From: Clostridium sp. TW13
Lineage (GTDB): Bacteria > Bacillota > Clostridia > Clostridiales > Clostridiaceae
DNA: 64,000 nucleotides
NCBI RefSeq assembly: GCF_024345225.1
Contig: NZ_BROD01000001.1
Location: 496,001 to 560,000, forward strand
Direction: 5' to 3'
The translations under genes and the position numbers were made by a program. The notes under the pieces were generated by a model that had not been told where the DNA came from, searched no databases, and saw only the letters and a program-made list of their open reading frames with translations. This document shows positions 1-13,100 of the stretch, one piece after another; the stretch's first letter is position 1; every line of letters starts with the position of its first letter.

Positions 1-3000
1 ATTTGCGATATATATAAGAAGTTGATGAATAATGAAGATGTAAATATGGCCAATTATTCATATCTAGACTTTATTAAGGATGAAGAAGAATATCTAAAAT
101 CTAAAAGGTTTGTGGAAAATAAAGATTTTTGGAAGCATAGACTGTCAGATTTACCTGAAGAATTTTTATACAAAACATCTAACAGCTTAGAAGGTAAAAG
201 GCAATGCTTAAATATTAATGAAGATTTATCAAATAAAATAAAGAAGTTTACAGGTGATAAAAAGTGCTCATTAAATACTTTTTTTATATCTATCTTGCTT
301 ATTTACATAAATAAGGTTACACATAAAAATGATTTGGTGATAGGGACACCAGTATTTAATAGAACCAATAAAGAACAAAAGAATATGATAGGTATGTTTA
401 CAAGTACAGTACCTGTTAGGTTTAAATTGAATACTGAGCTGAAAATAGAAGATTTAATAAAATTGGTTAACAGAGAATTAAAATTATGTTTTTTAAATCA
501 AAAATACCCATATGATCTTTTAATAAAGGATTTGGATTTAAGCAAAGACGGTTATGACAGCTTATTTAAAATGTGTGTAAATTATTATAACTCAAAATAT
601 GATAATCACATTGATGATATAGATGTAGAAGTTGAGGAGTATTATTGTGGAAATCAAAGTTACTCATTGCAAATAACAGTTAAAGAGTGGGAAGAGAGTA
701 ATATAACATTAAATTTTGACTACAAAACATTAGAATACTCAGACAATCAAATAAAAACAATGTATGAAGCTATGATAAATATAATCAATCAGATATTATC
801 ATATGAGAATATTGTGATTAATGATTTAAAACTCATAAATGAAGAAGAATTTAATTATAAGGTATATGGTTTAAATTCTACAAATAGTTATTATCCAAAT
901 AAAACTGTGTGTGAGCTATTTGAAGAGCAAGTGACTAAAGCACCGAATAAGGTTGCATTAGAGTTTAAAGATAAAACATTAACATATAAAGAACTTAATG
1001 AAAGATCGAATCAATTAGCAAATTATTTAAGAGAAAAAGGCATAGGTAATAGGTCAATTGTAGCAATTATGGAAACTCATTCAATAGATCTTGTGATAAG
1101 TATTTTGGCAAGTTTAAAAGCAGGAGCAGCATATTTACCTATTGATCCTAGTTATCCTGTAGAAAGAATAAATTATATGCTTGAAGATTCAAAGAGTAAT
1201 CTGCTACTAATTAACTTTAAAATAGCAGATGAAATTAAATTTAAAGGAAACATAATTAATATAAATAATGAGGATTTGCAAGGACATGGAAAAACTAATT
1301 TGCAAAAGTATAACACTTTTAGTGATTTAGTTTATATTATTTATACTTCAGGTTCAACTGGAAAGCCAAAGGGAGTAATGATTGAACATCGAGGTCTTAC
1401 AAACTATGTATGGTGGGCTAAGAAAATGTACTTGAAAGATGAAGAGGAAGCTATGCCATTATACTCTTCAATTTCCTTTGATTTAACAGTAACTTCTATA
1501 TTTACACCATTAATTTCAGGTAGCAAGATTATTATTTATGATAATGATGAAAAAGAATTTGTTCTATATAAAATATTAAGAGAAAATAAAGTGACAGTGG
1601 TAAAGCTTACCCCAGCACATTTAACTTTATTAAAGGATATAAACAATAGTTTATCCAATATAAAGAGATTTATTGTAGGTGGAGAAGATTTAAAGGTAAA
1701 TTTAGCAAAAGAAGTATGTAATAGTTTTGGTAAAAATATAGAGATATTTAATGAATATGGGCCAACAGAAACTGTAGTTGGATGTATGATATGCAAATAT
1801 GATGAAGAAAAAAATAGAGGATTATCAGTACCAATCGGGCACCCTGGGGATAATGTGCAAATATATATATTAGATAATGAATTAAATCCAGTTTCAACCT
1901 TGAGTGTTGGAGAGGTATATATTTCTGGTGATGGCGTTGCTAGAGGGTATTTAAATAGAGAAGAGTTGACCCATGAAAGATTTATTGAAAATCCATTCAG
2001 CAAAGGAAAAAGGATGTATAGAACAGGTGATACAGCAAGATATTTAGAGAATGGAGTTATTGAGTATGTAGGAAGAATTGATAACCAAGTAAAAATAAGA
2101 GGTCATAGAATTGAACTTGGCGAGATAGAGAGATACTTAATAGAGAATGACTGTGTTAAAGATGCAGTTGTTGTTTCTAAAGAAGATTTATCAGGAAATA
2201 GGTTTCTAAATGCTTATTTAGTTATTATAAAAGAAATCACATATTTACAGTTAAAAGAATGGCTTTTAAAATTCTTACCTAAATATATGATACCAACTAA
2301 TTTTGTATTTATAGAGAAACTTCCATTAACTATAAATGGAAAGATAAATTATGCATTGCTGCCAGAGCCGGAAATAATTGAGAGAGAGTTTGTAAAATAT
2401 GAAACCTTAGCTGAAAAAGAGTTAGTAAGAGTTATGGAAGAAATATTAGGTGTAGAAAATATAAGTATGAATGATAATTACTATCAGCTTGGTGGAGATT
2501 CTATAAAAGCTATTCAAATTTCATCTAAACTTAAAAATGTTGGATTGAATATTAAAGTGAAAGATATATTAGCTTATGATTCTATAGAGGAGATAGCAGG
2601 TACTATAGAAGAAAGCCAAGTTATTAGATCAATAAGTCAAGATAAAAGTGAAGGAACTGTTGAAAAAATACCTATAATAGAATGGTTTTTTAATCAAAAG
2701 TTCTCTAACGAAAACTTTTATAATCAGCATGTTCTATTAGAGTATAAAGGAAAGCTAGATAGAAATAAGGTTATAATTGCTGTAAATAAATTGATTGAGC
2801 ATCATGATGCTTTAAGAATTAATTATGATAGAAGAAGTGATAAGCTATATTACAGCAATAAAAAGTTTAATGAAATACATGTTTTTAAATATTATGATTT
2901 ATCTCAATATTGCTACGATGAGCAATGCAAGAATATGCAAAAATTAATAGAAGAAGCCAATTCTAGTATTAATATAGAAAATAGTAGTTTATTCAATGTA

Positions 3001-4020
3001 GTAATGGTTGATTTAGAGAAAGACAGCCAAGCTTTGCTATTTACAGCTCACCATTTAATAGTAGATGGTGTTTCATGGAGAGTAATATTAGATGATTTCA
3101 TAACAATCTTAAAACAATTGGATGAAGATAGAGAGATAAGGTTACCTTTAAAAACACATTCATATAAAGAGTGGTCAGAAGCTTTACAAACTTATATTAG
3201 AAATGATTTTAGTGAAGAGGTTGAGTATTGGAAATCAATATTAGATAAAGAGTTTGGTTATATTGTAGATTTCAATAATGAAAAGGATAATGTTGAAACA
3301 TCTAATATTTTAAGTCATGAAATAGATGAAGAAACATTGGATAATTTAATAGAAAAAACCAATGAAATATATAATATAGACCTTAATGAAGTTTTAATAA
3401 TTGGATTAGTTATTACACTAAATAAGTTAACTAATAAGGATGAGATAGTAGTTGAAAATGAAAGACATGGTAGAGAGGATATAAACGCCTATATTGATGT
3501 GTCTAGAACAGTTGGATGGTTTACAAGTATATATCCTGCATACTTTAGTATACAACATGAGGATGTAGATAATAATATTAAATCTTTAAAAGAGCAACTT
3601 AGAAATATACCTAATAAAGGATTCAATTATAGTATTCTTAAATTCTTAAAAAAGGAACTTAAAGAACAAGCAAGTAAGTATGTAAGATTTAATTATCTTG
3701 GGGACTTTGATAATATAATAGATAAAGAAAAATTTGGCATATCAGACGTTAAATTTGGACTAAGTAGTGATAATAGAAATTCATTGACGGCGCTTATAGA
3801 TATTGTTGCAATAATAGTTAATAAAAAATTAAAAATAACTGTTGAATATAGTAAAAATAGATTTAAGGATGAAACTATAGAAAAATTCATTGAAAGCTAT
3901 GTAGAAACATTAAATTTAATCTTAGATAAATGTTCAAATAAGACTGTAAAGGAATTTACTCCGTCAGATTTTGATGCTGCTGATATATCACAAGAGGATT
4001 TAGATGCTCTTTTTGAGTAA
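1..4020 (+). CDS. NRPS module C(partial)-A(Asn)-PCP-E, 5' end outside window
   Basis: Nonribosomal peptide synthetase. The frame is open to base 1 and the sequence begins inside a condensation domain (its HHxxxDG motif is upstream), so the gene starts before the window; the TTG at 22 is not a credible start. Order: rest of C (to about nt 850), adenylation domain (about 900-2370; YTSGSTGKPKG, YGPTE, YRTGD, NGKI motifs), carrier domain with LGGDS (Ser codon 2500-2502), epimerization domain (about 2660-3930) with HHLIVDG at 3049, the RHGRED region and NYLGDFD. LGGDS is the carrier form usually found before E domains. Read against the GrsA pocket, the code is DLTKIGEVGK, one residue from the known Asn code DLTKLGEVGK, so D-Asn is the likely product. 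The tail (QEDLDALFE) resembles an NRPS docking end. The exporter gene follows after 27 bp. Whether this is the starter module cannot be seen. Confidence 0.93.
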   Translation: MCDIYKKLMNNEDVNMANYSYLDFIKDEEEYLKSKRFVENKDFWKHRLSDLPEEFLYKTSNSLEGKRQCLNINEDLSNKIKKFTGDKKCSLNTFFISILLIYINKVTHKNDLVIGTPVFNRTNKEQKNMIGMFTSTVPVRFKLNTELKIEDLIKLVNRELKLCFLNQKYPYDLLIKDLDLSKDGYDSLFKMCVNYYNSKYDNHIDDIDVEVEEYYCGNQSYSLQITVKEWEESNITLNFDYKTLEYSDNQIKTMYEAMINIINQILSYENIVINDLKLINEEEFNYKVYGLNSTNSYYPNKTVCELFEEQVTKAPNKVALEFKDKTLTYKELNERSNQLANYLREKGIGNRSIVAIMETHSIDLVISILASLKAGAAYLPIDPSYPVERINYMLEDSKSNLLLINFKIADEIKFKGNIININNEDLQGHGKTNLQKYNTFSDLVYIIYTSGSTGKPKGVMIEHRGLTNYVWWAKKMYLKDEEEAMPLYSSISFDLTVTSIFTPLISGSKIIIYDNDEKEFVLYKILRENKVTVVKLTPAHLTLLKDINNSLSNIKRFIVGGEDLKVNLAKEVCNSFGKNIEIFNEYGPTETVVGCMICKYDEEKNRGLSVPIGHPGDNVQIYILDNELNPVSTLSVGEVYISGDGVARGYLNREELTHERFIENPFSKGKRMYRTGDTARYLENGVIEYVGRIDNQVKIRGHRIELGEIERYLIENDCVKDAVVVSKEDLSGNRFLNAYLVIIKEITYLQLKEWLLKFLPKYMIPTNFVFIEKLPLTINGKINYALLPEPEIIEREFVKYETLAEKELVRVMEEILGVENISMNDNYYQLGGDSIKAIQISSKLKNVGLNIKVKDILAYDSIEEIAGTIEESQVIRSISQDKSEGTVEKIPIIEWFFNQKFSNENFYNQHVLLEYKGKLDRNKVIIAVNKLIEHHDALRINYDRRSDKLYYSNKKFNEIHVFKYYDLSQYCYDEQCKNMQKLIEEANSSINIENSSLFNVVMVDLEKDSQALLFTAHHLIVDGVSWRVILDDFITILKQLDEDREIRLPLKTHSYKEWSEALQTYIRNDFSEEVEYWKSILDKEFGYIVDFNNEKDNVETSNILSHEIDEETLDNLIEKTNEIYNIDLNEVLIIGLVITLNKLTNKDEIVVENERHGREDINAYIDVSRTVGWFTSIYPAYFSIQHEDVDNNIKSLKEQLRNIPNKGFNYSILKFLKKELKEQASKYVRFNYLGDFDNIIDKEKFGISDVKFGLSSDNRNSLTALIDIVAIIVNKKLKITVEYSKNRFKDETIEKFIESYVETLNLILDKCSNKTVKEFTPSDFDAADISQEDLDALFE

Positions 4021-4047
4021 AAATATTTATATAAGGAGCAATATTAT

Positions 4048-7000
4048 ATGAAGAGATTCAATAAAATCTTAGTTATACTTAGTGCTTTTCTAAGCATAAT
4101 ATTATGCCCAATTAATGTGTATGCTTTGAGCAATGATAATAAAGAAATAAATTATTTAACTAAGGATGAAACAGTAAAGGTAGAAAAATTTATAGAAAAA
4201 AACATGAAAGAGGGTAATGTTCCAGGGGTATCTATTTCTATAGTTAAAGGAGATAAGACTGTTTATCAAAAAGGATTTGGATATTCTGACTTAGAGAGTA
4301 AAAAGCCAGTTAATTCGCAAACTCTATTTGAAATAGGTTCTAATAGTAAGGCGTTTACTGCATTAGGTATTTTAAATCTAGAAAAAAGTGGACAAATTAA
4401 TATTAATGATGAAGTAACTAAATATATACCTTGGTTAAAGGTTAAATATAAAGATAAGGAAGTACCAATAACTATTGAGCAACTATTACATCAAACAAGT
4501 GGTATACCTTTTAAGACTATAGATAAGATTCCAGTTTCAAATGAAACTAGTGCTCTTGAAGAAACAATTAAAACTCTAGTGGGTATGGAACTAGACAGTG
4601 AGCCAGGTAAGAAATTTCAATATGCAACTATAAACTATGATGTTTTAGGGTTAATTATTGAAAAAGTGACTGGAAAAACATATGAAAACTACATCGAAGA
4701 AACTATTTTAAAGCCAATGGGGTTAAATAACACCTATCTATTTAAAAATGAAGCTATAAATGAGAATATAGCTAGTGGATATAAAATTGGATTTTTAAAA
4801 CAACAGTTATATAAAGCACCAATGTATAGAGGAAATAAGCCAGCTGGATATATCATATCTAGTGGAGAAGATATGGCTAAATGGCTTCGGATTCAAATGG
4901 GGATTATGGATGAATCAAAATTTGATAAAGATATAATAAAAAAATCTCAAGAAGCTAATCGTACAGTTAGTCCATTAAGTGATGGATCATTTTATGCTAG
5001 TGGATGGTTTATCTATCCAAGAGATGATGTTTCTCATGGGGGAAACAATCCTAATTATTCTTCTTTCATAATATTTAATCCTAAAGAAAAAGTTGGAGTA
5101 GCTGTATTAAGTAATACAAACTCTAATTATGTTCAAAATATTGGATTAGGTATTAATAAAATATTGCAAGGAGAATCTGTTAGAAAAGATATAAAAGATT
5201 TGAATAAGAGTGCAGATAAAGTGGCTATTGCCATAGTATGTATTTCAAGTATATTAGTTTTAGTGATTTTATATTTTATGATAAAAGCTGTAAGAGAGAT
5301 ATTTAGAAAACAAAGGTATTTCAAATTTAGTGGTGTAAAAAGTAGTTTAAGATTTATTTTTTCTTTCTTATTTATGTCGTGGTTAAGTTATTGTATATAT
5401 TTGGTTCCGCAGGTTTTATATAATGGAGTGTCATGGAAGTTTGTATTTGTTTGGCTTCCTGATAGTGTTGAAATGGCATTGTATTCAATATATATAGCCA
5501 TTTGGGTTGGATATGTATATTTTATATTTACAAGCTTTTTTAAAAAAGAAAAAGAAAAAGGAATAATATTATTATCTTTATTAAGTGTTTTAAGTGGATT
5601 TGGTAATTCTCTTATAATATTTACTATCAATATGGCCATAGATAGTAATAATGCTTTAAAGTTTAAACTTTTAGTATATTTCATGCTAGGAATTGTTCTG
5701 TATGTCTATGGGCAAAAGATAATGAGAGAAAGGTTAGTCAGCTTTACTAATGAAGTAGTATACTCCAAAAGAATGAAAATTATTGGTGAATTATTGGGAA
5801 CTCAATACAATAAATTTGAACAAATTGAAAAAGGTAGAATTGAGACAACCTTAAATAATGATACGGAGACTATTAGTAGATTTGTAAATATTCTAATTGG
5901 AGGTATAACTAGTGCTGTTACTCTTATATGTTGTTTTATATATTTAGGGACAATAAATATATATGCATTAGTCCTTTCAGTATTAATAATAGTACTAATT
6001 GCTAGCATTTATTATTTGGTTGGTAGATATGCTAATAAACTTGGAGAAGAAGCTAGAGATCTTCAAAATATATTTTTTAAATTTATTAGCGACTTAATAG
6101 GTGGATTTAAAGAGCTAAGTTTAAATGGGAACAGGAAAAATGAATTTGAAAAAGATATTGAAGAAAGTTGCAGTAAATATAAAGTTAAAAGAAGTAAGTC
6201 TGCATTAGCATTTGCGAATATGTTTGTAATAGGAGAACTTTTATTTACTTTAGCAATTGGATCTGTAGTATTTATTTTTCCTTTTATTTTGAAAAATTTA
6301 AATTCAACTAGCCTTACAAGTTACATTTTTATACTACTTTATATGACAGGACCAGTGCACGGAATATTAAACACTATCCCTAATGCTATTGAAGTAAAAA
6401 TAAGCTTAAAAAGAATCAATAGTTTAATTGATGAAATATCATTCTATATTAAGGAAGAAGAAAATGTTATTTGTAGAGAAATGGGAGATAACTTATCTTT
6501 AAAATTAAAAGATGTAGAGTATGAATATGCTAACACAGATGGACAATCATTCAAAGTAGGACCAATTAACTATGAATTTAAATCTGGAGAAATAGTTTTT
6601 ATAACAGGTGGAAATGGCAGTGGAAAGTCAACATTAGCCAAATTATTGACTGGTTTATATTTACCGGCTAAAGGTAAAATAACATTAAATGGCAGGACAT
6701 CGCAAAAACAATTGAGTGAAAGTTATTCAACAGTTTTTGCAGATTTCTATCTCTTTGATAAGCTTTATGGTGTAAATTATAAAGGCAAAGAATGTGAGAT
6801 AGAAAAATATTTAGAGATATTACAGTTAAGTGATAAAGTTCAAATTCAAGATGGAAAGTTTAGTACAACAAAACTATCAACAGGTCAGAAGAAGAGACTA
6901 GCTTTATTGGTTACTTATTTAGAAGATAGACCTATTTATTTGTTTGATGAATGGGCAGCAGATCAAGACCCTGAGTTTAGGTTCTTTTTCTATAATACTT

Positions 7001-7134
7001 TGCTATTAGAACTCAAAGCTAAGGGAAAGTGTGTAATAGCTGTAACCCATGATGATAGATATTTTAATATTGCAGATAGGGTTATAAAAATGGATTTTGG
7101 GAAGATAAGCGATATAAATTTTATAATGAGGTGA
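4048..7134 (+). CDS. Secreted S12 serine peptidase fused to ABC exporter (ZmaM-like prodrug peptidase/transporter)
   Basis: Predicted membrane fusion protein of 1028 residues. An N-terminal signal segment (1-27) is followed by an extracytoplasmic beta-lactamase/S12 peptidase domain (about 35-380) with catalytic SNSK (S98, K101), a YAT motif (Y192) and HGG (330-332) in the place of KTG. Then come about nine membrane segments (three near 392-412, 433-455 and 472-497, then six from 505 to 775) and a nucleotide-binding domain: Walker A GGNGSGKST (854-862), LSTGQ signature (943-947), Walker B with DEWAADQDP (967-975), H-loop H1001. DEWAADQDP is typical of the SyrD/PvdE cyclic-peptide exporter family. 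Peptidase plus three helices plus ABC exporter is the type II layout of NRPS prodrug peptidases such as ZmaM, which remove acyl-D-Asn; ClbP lacks the ABC part. The upstream Asn-epimerizing module fits that substrate. AAGGAG precedes the ATG; the next NRPS gene starts 4 bp after the stop. Confidence 0.9.
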   Translation: MKRFNKILVILSAFLSIILCPINVYALSNDNKEINYLTKDETVKVEKFIEKNMKEGNVPGVSISIVKGDKTVYQKGFGYSDLESKKPVNSQTLFEIGSNSKAFTALGILNLEKSGQININDEVTKYIPWLKVKYKDKEVPITIEQLLHQTSGIPFKTIDKIPVSNETSALEETIKTLVGMELDSEPGKKFQYATINYDVLGLIIEKVTGKTYENYIEETILKPMGLNNTYLFKNEAINENIASGYKIGFLKQQLYKAPMYRGNKPAGYIISSGEDMAKWLRIQMGIMDESKFDKDIIKKSQEANRTVSPLSDGSFYASGWFIYPRDDVSHGGNNPNYSSFIIFNPKEKVGVAVLSNTNSNYVQNIGLGINKILQGESVRKDIKDLNKSADKVAIAIVCISSILVLVILYFMIKAVREIFRKQRYFKFSGVKSSLRFIFSFLFMSWLSYCIYLVPQVLYNGVSWKFVFVWLPDSVEMALYSIYIAIWVGYVYFIFTSFFKKEKEKGIILLSLLSVLSGFGNSLIIFTINMAIDSNNALKFKLLVYFMLGIVLYVYGQKIMRERLVSFTNEVVYSKRMKIIGELLGTQYNKFEQIEKGRIETTLNNDTETISRFVNILIGGITSAVTLICCFIYLGTINIYALVLSVLIIVLIASIYYLVGRYANKLGEEARDLQNIFFKFISDLIGGFKELSLNGNRKNEFEKDIEESCSKYKVKRSKSALAFANMFVIGELLFTLAIGSVVFIFPFILKNLNSTSLTSYIFILLYMTGPVHGILNTIPNAIEVKISLKRINSLIDEISFYIKEEENVICREMGDNLSLKLKDVEYEYANTDGQSFKVGPINYEFKSGEIVFITGGNGSGKSTLAKLLTGLYLPAKGKITLNGRTSQKQLSESYSTVFADFYLFDKLYGVNYKGKECEIEKYLEILQLSDKVQIQDGKFSTTKLSTGQKKRLALLVTYLEDRPIYLFDEWAADQDPEFRFFFYNTLLLELKAKGKCVIAVTHDDRYFNIADRVIKMDFGKISDINFIMR

Positions 7135-7138
7135 TTAT

Positions 7139-10100
7139 ATGGTAAAACATGGTGTATTGGATAAAAATAACATAGAGAATTTTATGTCATTAACTAGTTT
7201 GCAACAAGGAATGTTGTTTCACTATATTAGTGATGAAGAAAGTAATATGTATCATGAGCAATTAAGTTTAACTCTTAGAGGAGATTTAAAGATAGAGTTA
7301 TTACGAAAAGCTTGGCAGTTTGTAATAGATAATAATGAAATGTTAAGAACAATTTTTAGATGGAAAGGAATTGAGAAACCAATACAAGTTGTTCTTAAGC
7401 AATATGAAATCCCAATAAAATACTTAGATTTTGTAAATGAAGAAGATAAAGAAGGTTTAATAGAAGAAGTTAAATTAAAGGATTTAGATAATAGGATAGA
7501 TATAACAAGAGAAACTTTAAGAATTTACGTATGTAAGTTAGATGCAAATACTCATGAGATGATTGTAAGCAATCATCATATTTTGTATGATGGTTGGAGT
7601 AATGGAATAATACTGAAGGAAGTTATGGAAGCGTATAGTTGCTTATATGAAGAAAAAGAGCTTAAAAAGATTAACAAACCAAAGTTTAGTCAATTTGTTA
7701 AGTATTTAAGTTCTGTAAATAAGGAAGAAGAGAAAAAGTATTGGTCAAGTTATCTAGATGGGTTAGATGATAGAGATGATTACTTTAGTTTTAAAGATAC
7801 TGGTGTTCATAAAGAAATATCATACAAGATAAATGATATTAAAGTAAATAAAATTAAAGATTTTTCAAAAGAAAATAAGATTTTATTATCAGCCATATTA
7901 TATGGAGCCTGGGGAGTATTACTTCAGAAATTTAACAATTCAAAGGAAGTTCTATTTGGTGCAACAGTTTCAGGAAGACCAGAAAATATAAGTTCCGTAG
8001 ATAAAATGGTAGGATTATTTATAAATACTGTCCCATTAAGAGTAAAATCTGATGAGAAAACTACATTAATAGAATTAATTAAATCTTTAGATAAAAGTCT
8101 TAATGAAAGGAAAGGTTTTGAAAATACATCTTTAATAGATATAAAAGAGTATTGCGGAATGAAATCTAATGAAGATCTTTTCAATTCTATAGTTACTATA
8201 GAGAATTATCCGTTAGATTTTGAGGCGAATAAAGGCAATGTATTATCTATACAAGAATGTTCAATTATAGAGCAAACAAACTATAATATGGCCTTAGAAA
8301 TATTGACTTTTGACGGAATTGAATTTAAATTTAATTTTAATAATTTATCAATAAATGAAATTATTGTTGATAAGTTAGGAATTTATTTAGAAAGAATTAT
8401 AGAAGATTTATTAATTGATCCTAATATTGAGATAGAAAATATTGATTTATTATCAGAGACAGAAAAAAATCAAATACTATATGAGTTTAATGATACGAAG
8501 GTAGATTATCCAAAGGACAAAACGATACATGAATTATTTGAAGCTCAGGTAGAGAAGACTCCAGATAATATTGCAGTAGTATTTGAAAATGACAAGTTAA
8601 CTTATAGAGAGTTAAATGAAAGAGCTAATAGTCTTGCTAGAGTGCTAAGAGAAAATGGGGTTAAGGCTGATTCTATAGTAGGAATAATGGTAGAAAGATC
8701 ACTAGAAATGATAGTAGGAATAATGGGAATACTAAAAGCTGGTGGTGCTTACTTACCGATAGATCTGAACTATCCTAAGGAAAGAATAGAATATATGCTA
8801 AAGGATAGTAAAAGTAAGGTTTTATTAAGCACAGCAAATTTAATTGATAATATAGAGTTTGATGGAGAAGTTATAAATTTGTTTAATGAAGAGCTATTTA
8901 AAAACGAACCAGAAAACTTAGATAAAATAAACACGTCAAGTGATTTAGCTTATGTAATCTATACTTCAGGAACTACAGGTAATCCTAAAGGTGTAATGTG
9001 TGAGCACAAGAATGTTAATAATTTAGTTTATGCATTAAGGACGAGCATTTATAACATGTATACCGATAAGCTAAGAGTGGCAATTGTAGCACCATATTAT
9101 TTTGATGCATCAGTACAACAGATATTTACAACATTAATTAGTGGAAATAGTTTATATATTGTTCCAGAGGATACACGAAAAGATGGTGAGGAACTTTTAA
9201 AATATTATGAGAGAAATTGTATAGATATATCAGATGGGACTCCAATTCATTTAAGCATGATAGCAAATTTTATAAGTAAAGAAAGTAAATTAAATTTAAA
9301 ACAACTTATAATTGGTGGAGATAAATTAGAAAAGCAACATGTTAGAAATATATTTAGAATGTTTTCAAACATAAAGATAAGTAATGTTTATGGTCCAACT
9401 GAATGTTGTGTAGATTCTAGTATATATTTAATAGAAGCAAAAAAAATGAATCAAATAAAAAATATATCTATAGGTAAACCTATAAAAAATACATCTATAT
9501 ATATTTTAAATACTAAAAATCAAATTGCACCTATAGGTGTGTATGGAGAAATATATATAAGTGGAGATGGATTAGCGAGAGGTTATTTGAATAGACCAGA
9601 CTTAACAGCAGAAAGATTTGTAGATAACCCATTTGAAGTGGGAACAAAGATGTATAGAACAGGAGACTTGGGTAGATGGTTACCTGATGGAAATATAGAG
9701 TTCTTAGGAAGAGTGGATAATCAAGTTAAGATAAGAGGATTTAGAATTGAACTTGGAGAGATAGAAAATAGGCTATTACAGCATGAAAATATTAAAGAGG
9801 CAGCTGTTCTAGTTAAGGAAAGTAAAGATAATGAGAAATATATATGTGCATATGTTGTAAGTGAAAAAAATCTTCAAGAGTTAAATTTAAAGAACTACTT
9901 AAAAGAATCATTGCCAGAATATATGGTTCCAACTTATTTTGTACAAGTAGAAAAGATGCCATTAACAACTAATGGAAAGCTTGATAGAAGAGCACTTCCA
10001 GAACCAAACTTAGAGGCATCTTTAACTGAATATGAAGCTCCAAGAAATGAAGTGGAAGAAACTTTAGTGAGAATATGGAGTGAAGTATTAGGAATTAAGA

Positions 10101-13100
10101 AGGTTGGTATAAATGATAACTTCTTTGATTTAGGTGGACACTCTTTAAAAGCAACAATACTTATGTCTAAGATTCATAAGGAATTAAATAGAGAAGTTCC
10201 ATTAAAAGAGTTATTTAAATCACCAACAATAAAAGAGTTGGGTAAGTATATTGAAAGTGTAGAAGAAAATCCTTATTCAAAGATAGAAAAAGTAGAAGAA
10301 AAAGAGTACTATGAAGTATCTTCAGCACAAAAGAGAATGTATATGCTTCAACAATTTGATAAAGATAGCATAGCGTATAATATGCCAGCAGTTTTTGAAC
10401 TAGAAGGAAAAGTTGACAAGAAGAAAATAGAAGAGACTTTTAGAAAATTAATACAAAGACATGAGTCAGTAAGAACCTATTTTGAAACTTTAAATGGTGA
10501 AATAATACAAAAGTTACAAAATAATTATGAATTTAGCTTAGAGCATATAAATGATAATGGCAATGTAAAAGATATAATAAATAACTTTGTAAGGTCTTTT
10601 GATTTAGAGAAGGCTCCGCTATTTAGAGTAGAACTTGTAGAAAATAATGAAAAATATTATTTATTAATAGATATGCATCACATAATATCTGATGGCTTAT
10701 CTATGGAGATATTAATAAATGAGTTTACTGAAATGTATGGAGGAAAGACTTTAGAACCATTAAAACTTCAATATAAAGATTTTGCAGCATGGCAGAATAA
10801 CTTTTTAAACTCAGAAGAAATGAAGCAGCAAGAAGAATACTGGATTAGTAGATTTAGTGATGAAATACCAGTACTAAATATGCCTACTGATTACGAAAGA
10901 CCAGCTATGCAAAGTTTTGAAGGAAACAGTGTGAGTTTTGAACTAAATGAAGAAGTAACTCTAAAATTAAGAAAGCTTATAAAAGAAACAGGAACTACAA
11001 TGCATATGGCATTACTATCAGCATTTAATATACTTCTATCAAAATATAGTGGACAAGAAGATATAGTAATAGGAACGCCAATAGCTGGAAGGCCACATGC
11101 TGATCTTCAAAATATAATGGGTATGTTCGTAAATACACTAGCATTAAGAAATAAGCCAGAAGGAGATAAGAAATATATAGATTTCTTAAAGGAAGTAAAA
11201 GAAAATTCTCTAAAGGCTTATGAAAATCAAAGCTATCAATTTGAAACTTTAGTAGAAAAGTTGGATATAAGAAGAGATACAAGTAGAAATACATTGTTTG
11301 ATGCTATGTTCAATATGGTTGATACGGTAACAGGTGGAGATATTAAGTTAGATGATATTATATTGAAACTATATAGTAATGAAAATAAGGTATCTAAATT
11401 TGACTTAACATTAAATGCTTTAGAGAATGATGAAAAATTAAGCTTTACTATAGACTATTGTTCAAAACTATTTAAGAAGGAAACAATAGAAAGATTAAGT
11501 AAGCACTATACAAAAATCTTAGATAGCATAGCAAAGAATGCAGAAATAAAATTAAAAGAAATTGATTTATTATCAGAAGCAGAAAGAAATCAAATACTAT
11601 ATGAGTTTAATGATACAAAGGTAGATTATCCAAAGGATAAAACAATACATGAGTTATTTGAAGCTCAGGTAGAAAGAACGCCAGATAATATCGCAGTAGT
11701 GTTTGAAGATAAAAAGTTGACTTATAAAGAGTTAAATGCAAGATCAAACAGCCTTGCTAGAGTATTAAGAGATAAAGGTGTTAAAGCTGATTCTATAGTA
11801 GGAATAATGGTAGAAAGATCTCTGGAGATGCTTGTAGGAATAATGGGAATACTAAAAGCTGGTGGTACTTACTTACCGATAGATCCGAACTATCCTAAGG
11901 AAAGAATAGAATATATGCTAGAAGATAGTAAAAGTAAGGTTCTATTAAGCACAGCAAATTTAATTGATAATATAGAGTTTGATGGAGAAGTTATAGATTT
12001 ATTTAGTGAAGAGTTATTTAAAAATGAATCAGAAAACTTAGAAAAAATAAATATGTCAAGTGATTTAGCTTATGTAATCTATACTTCAGGAACTACAGGT
12101 AATCCTAAAGGTGTAATGTGTGAACACAAGAATGTTAATAACTTTATAAATTGTTTTAGTGAACAATTTGATCAAGGATTTGATTCAAATGATATAGTTT
12201 TATCATTAACTAACTATGTATTTGATGTAAGTGTTTGTGAGTTTTTTGTAACATTAACAAGTGGAGCAACCTTAGTCATAAATGATAAGCATAAAACTTT
12301 TGATCCAAAGGAAATAAGTAATTTAATATTGAACAATAATGTTACATTCTCATATATACCTCCTTCATTACTGCTAAGTGTTTATGAAGAGTTAATATCG
12401 TATAAAAATGATATTAAGTTAAATAAGATATTAGTTGGTGTTGAAGCAATAACAGGTGAAACTTTAAGCAGATTTTATGATCTAAATTGTGATATTGAAA
12501 TCGTAAATGGATATGGGCCAACAGAGGCTACTATATGTTCAACTTTTTATAAGATAAATGGAAGTGAGGATGGAAAGAAAGCTATACCTATAGGAAAATC
12601 TATAGGCAATAGTAATATTTATATTTTGAATAATGACTTGGGAGTTGTTCCAGTATGCGTTAAAGGTGAAATATTTGTTAGTGGGGCTGCCGTAGGAAGA
12701 GGCTACTTGAATAGACCAGAATTAACATCAGAAAAGTTTATAGATAATCCCTTTGAACTAGGAAGAAAGATGTATAGAACAGGAGACTTAGCTAGATGGT
12801 TACCTGATGGAAATATAGAGTTCTTAGGAAGAATAGATAATCAAGTTAAAATAAGAGGATTTAGAATTGAACTTGGAGAGATAGAAAATAGGCTATTACA
12901 GTATGAAAATATTAAAGAGGCAGTGGTTCTAGTTAAAGAAAACAAAGATAGTGAGAAATATATATGTGCATATGTTGTAAGTGAAAAAAATGTTAAAGAA
13001 TTAAATTTAAAGAGTTACCTAAAAGAAATATTGCCAGAGTATATGGTTCCAGCTTACTTTGTACAAGTAGAAAATATGCCATTAACAGCTAATGGAAAGC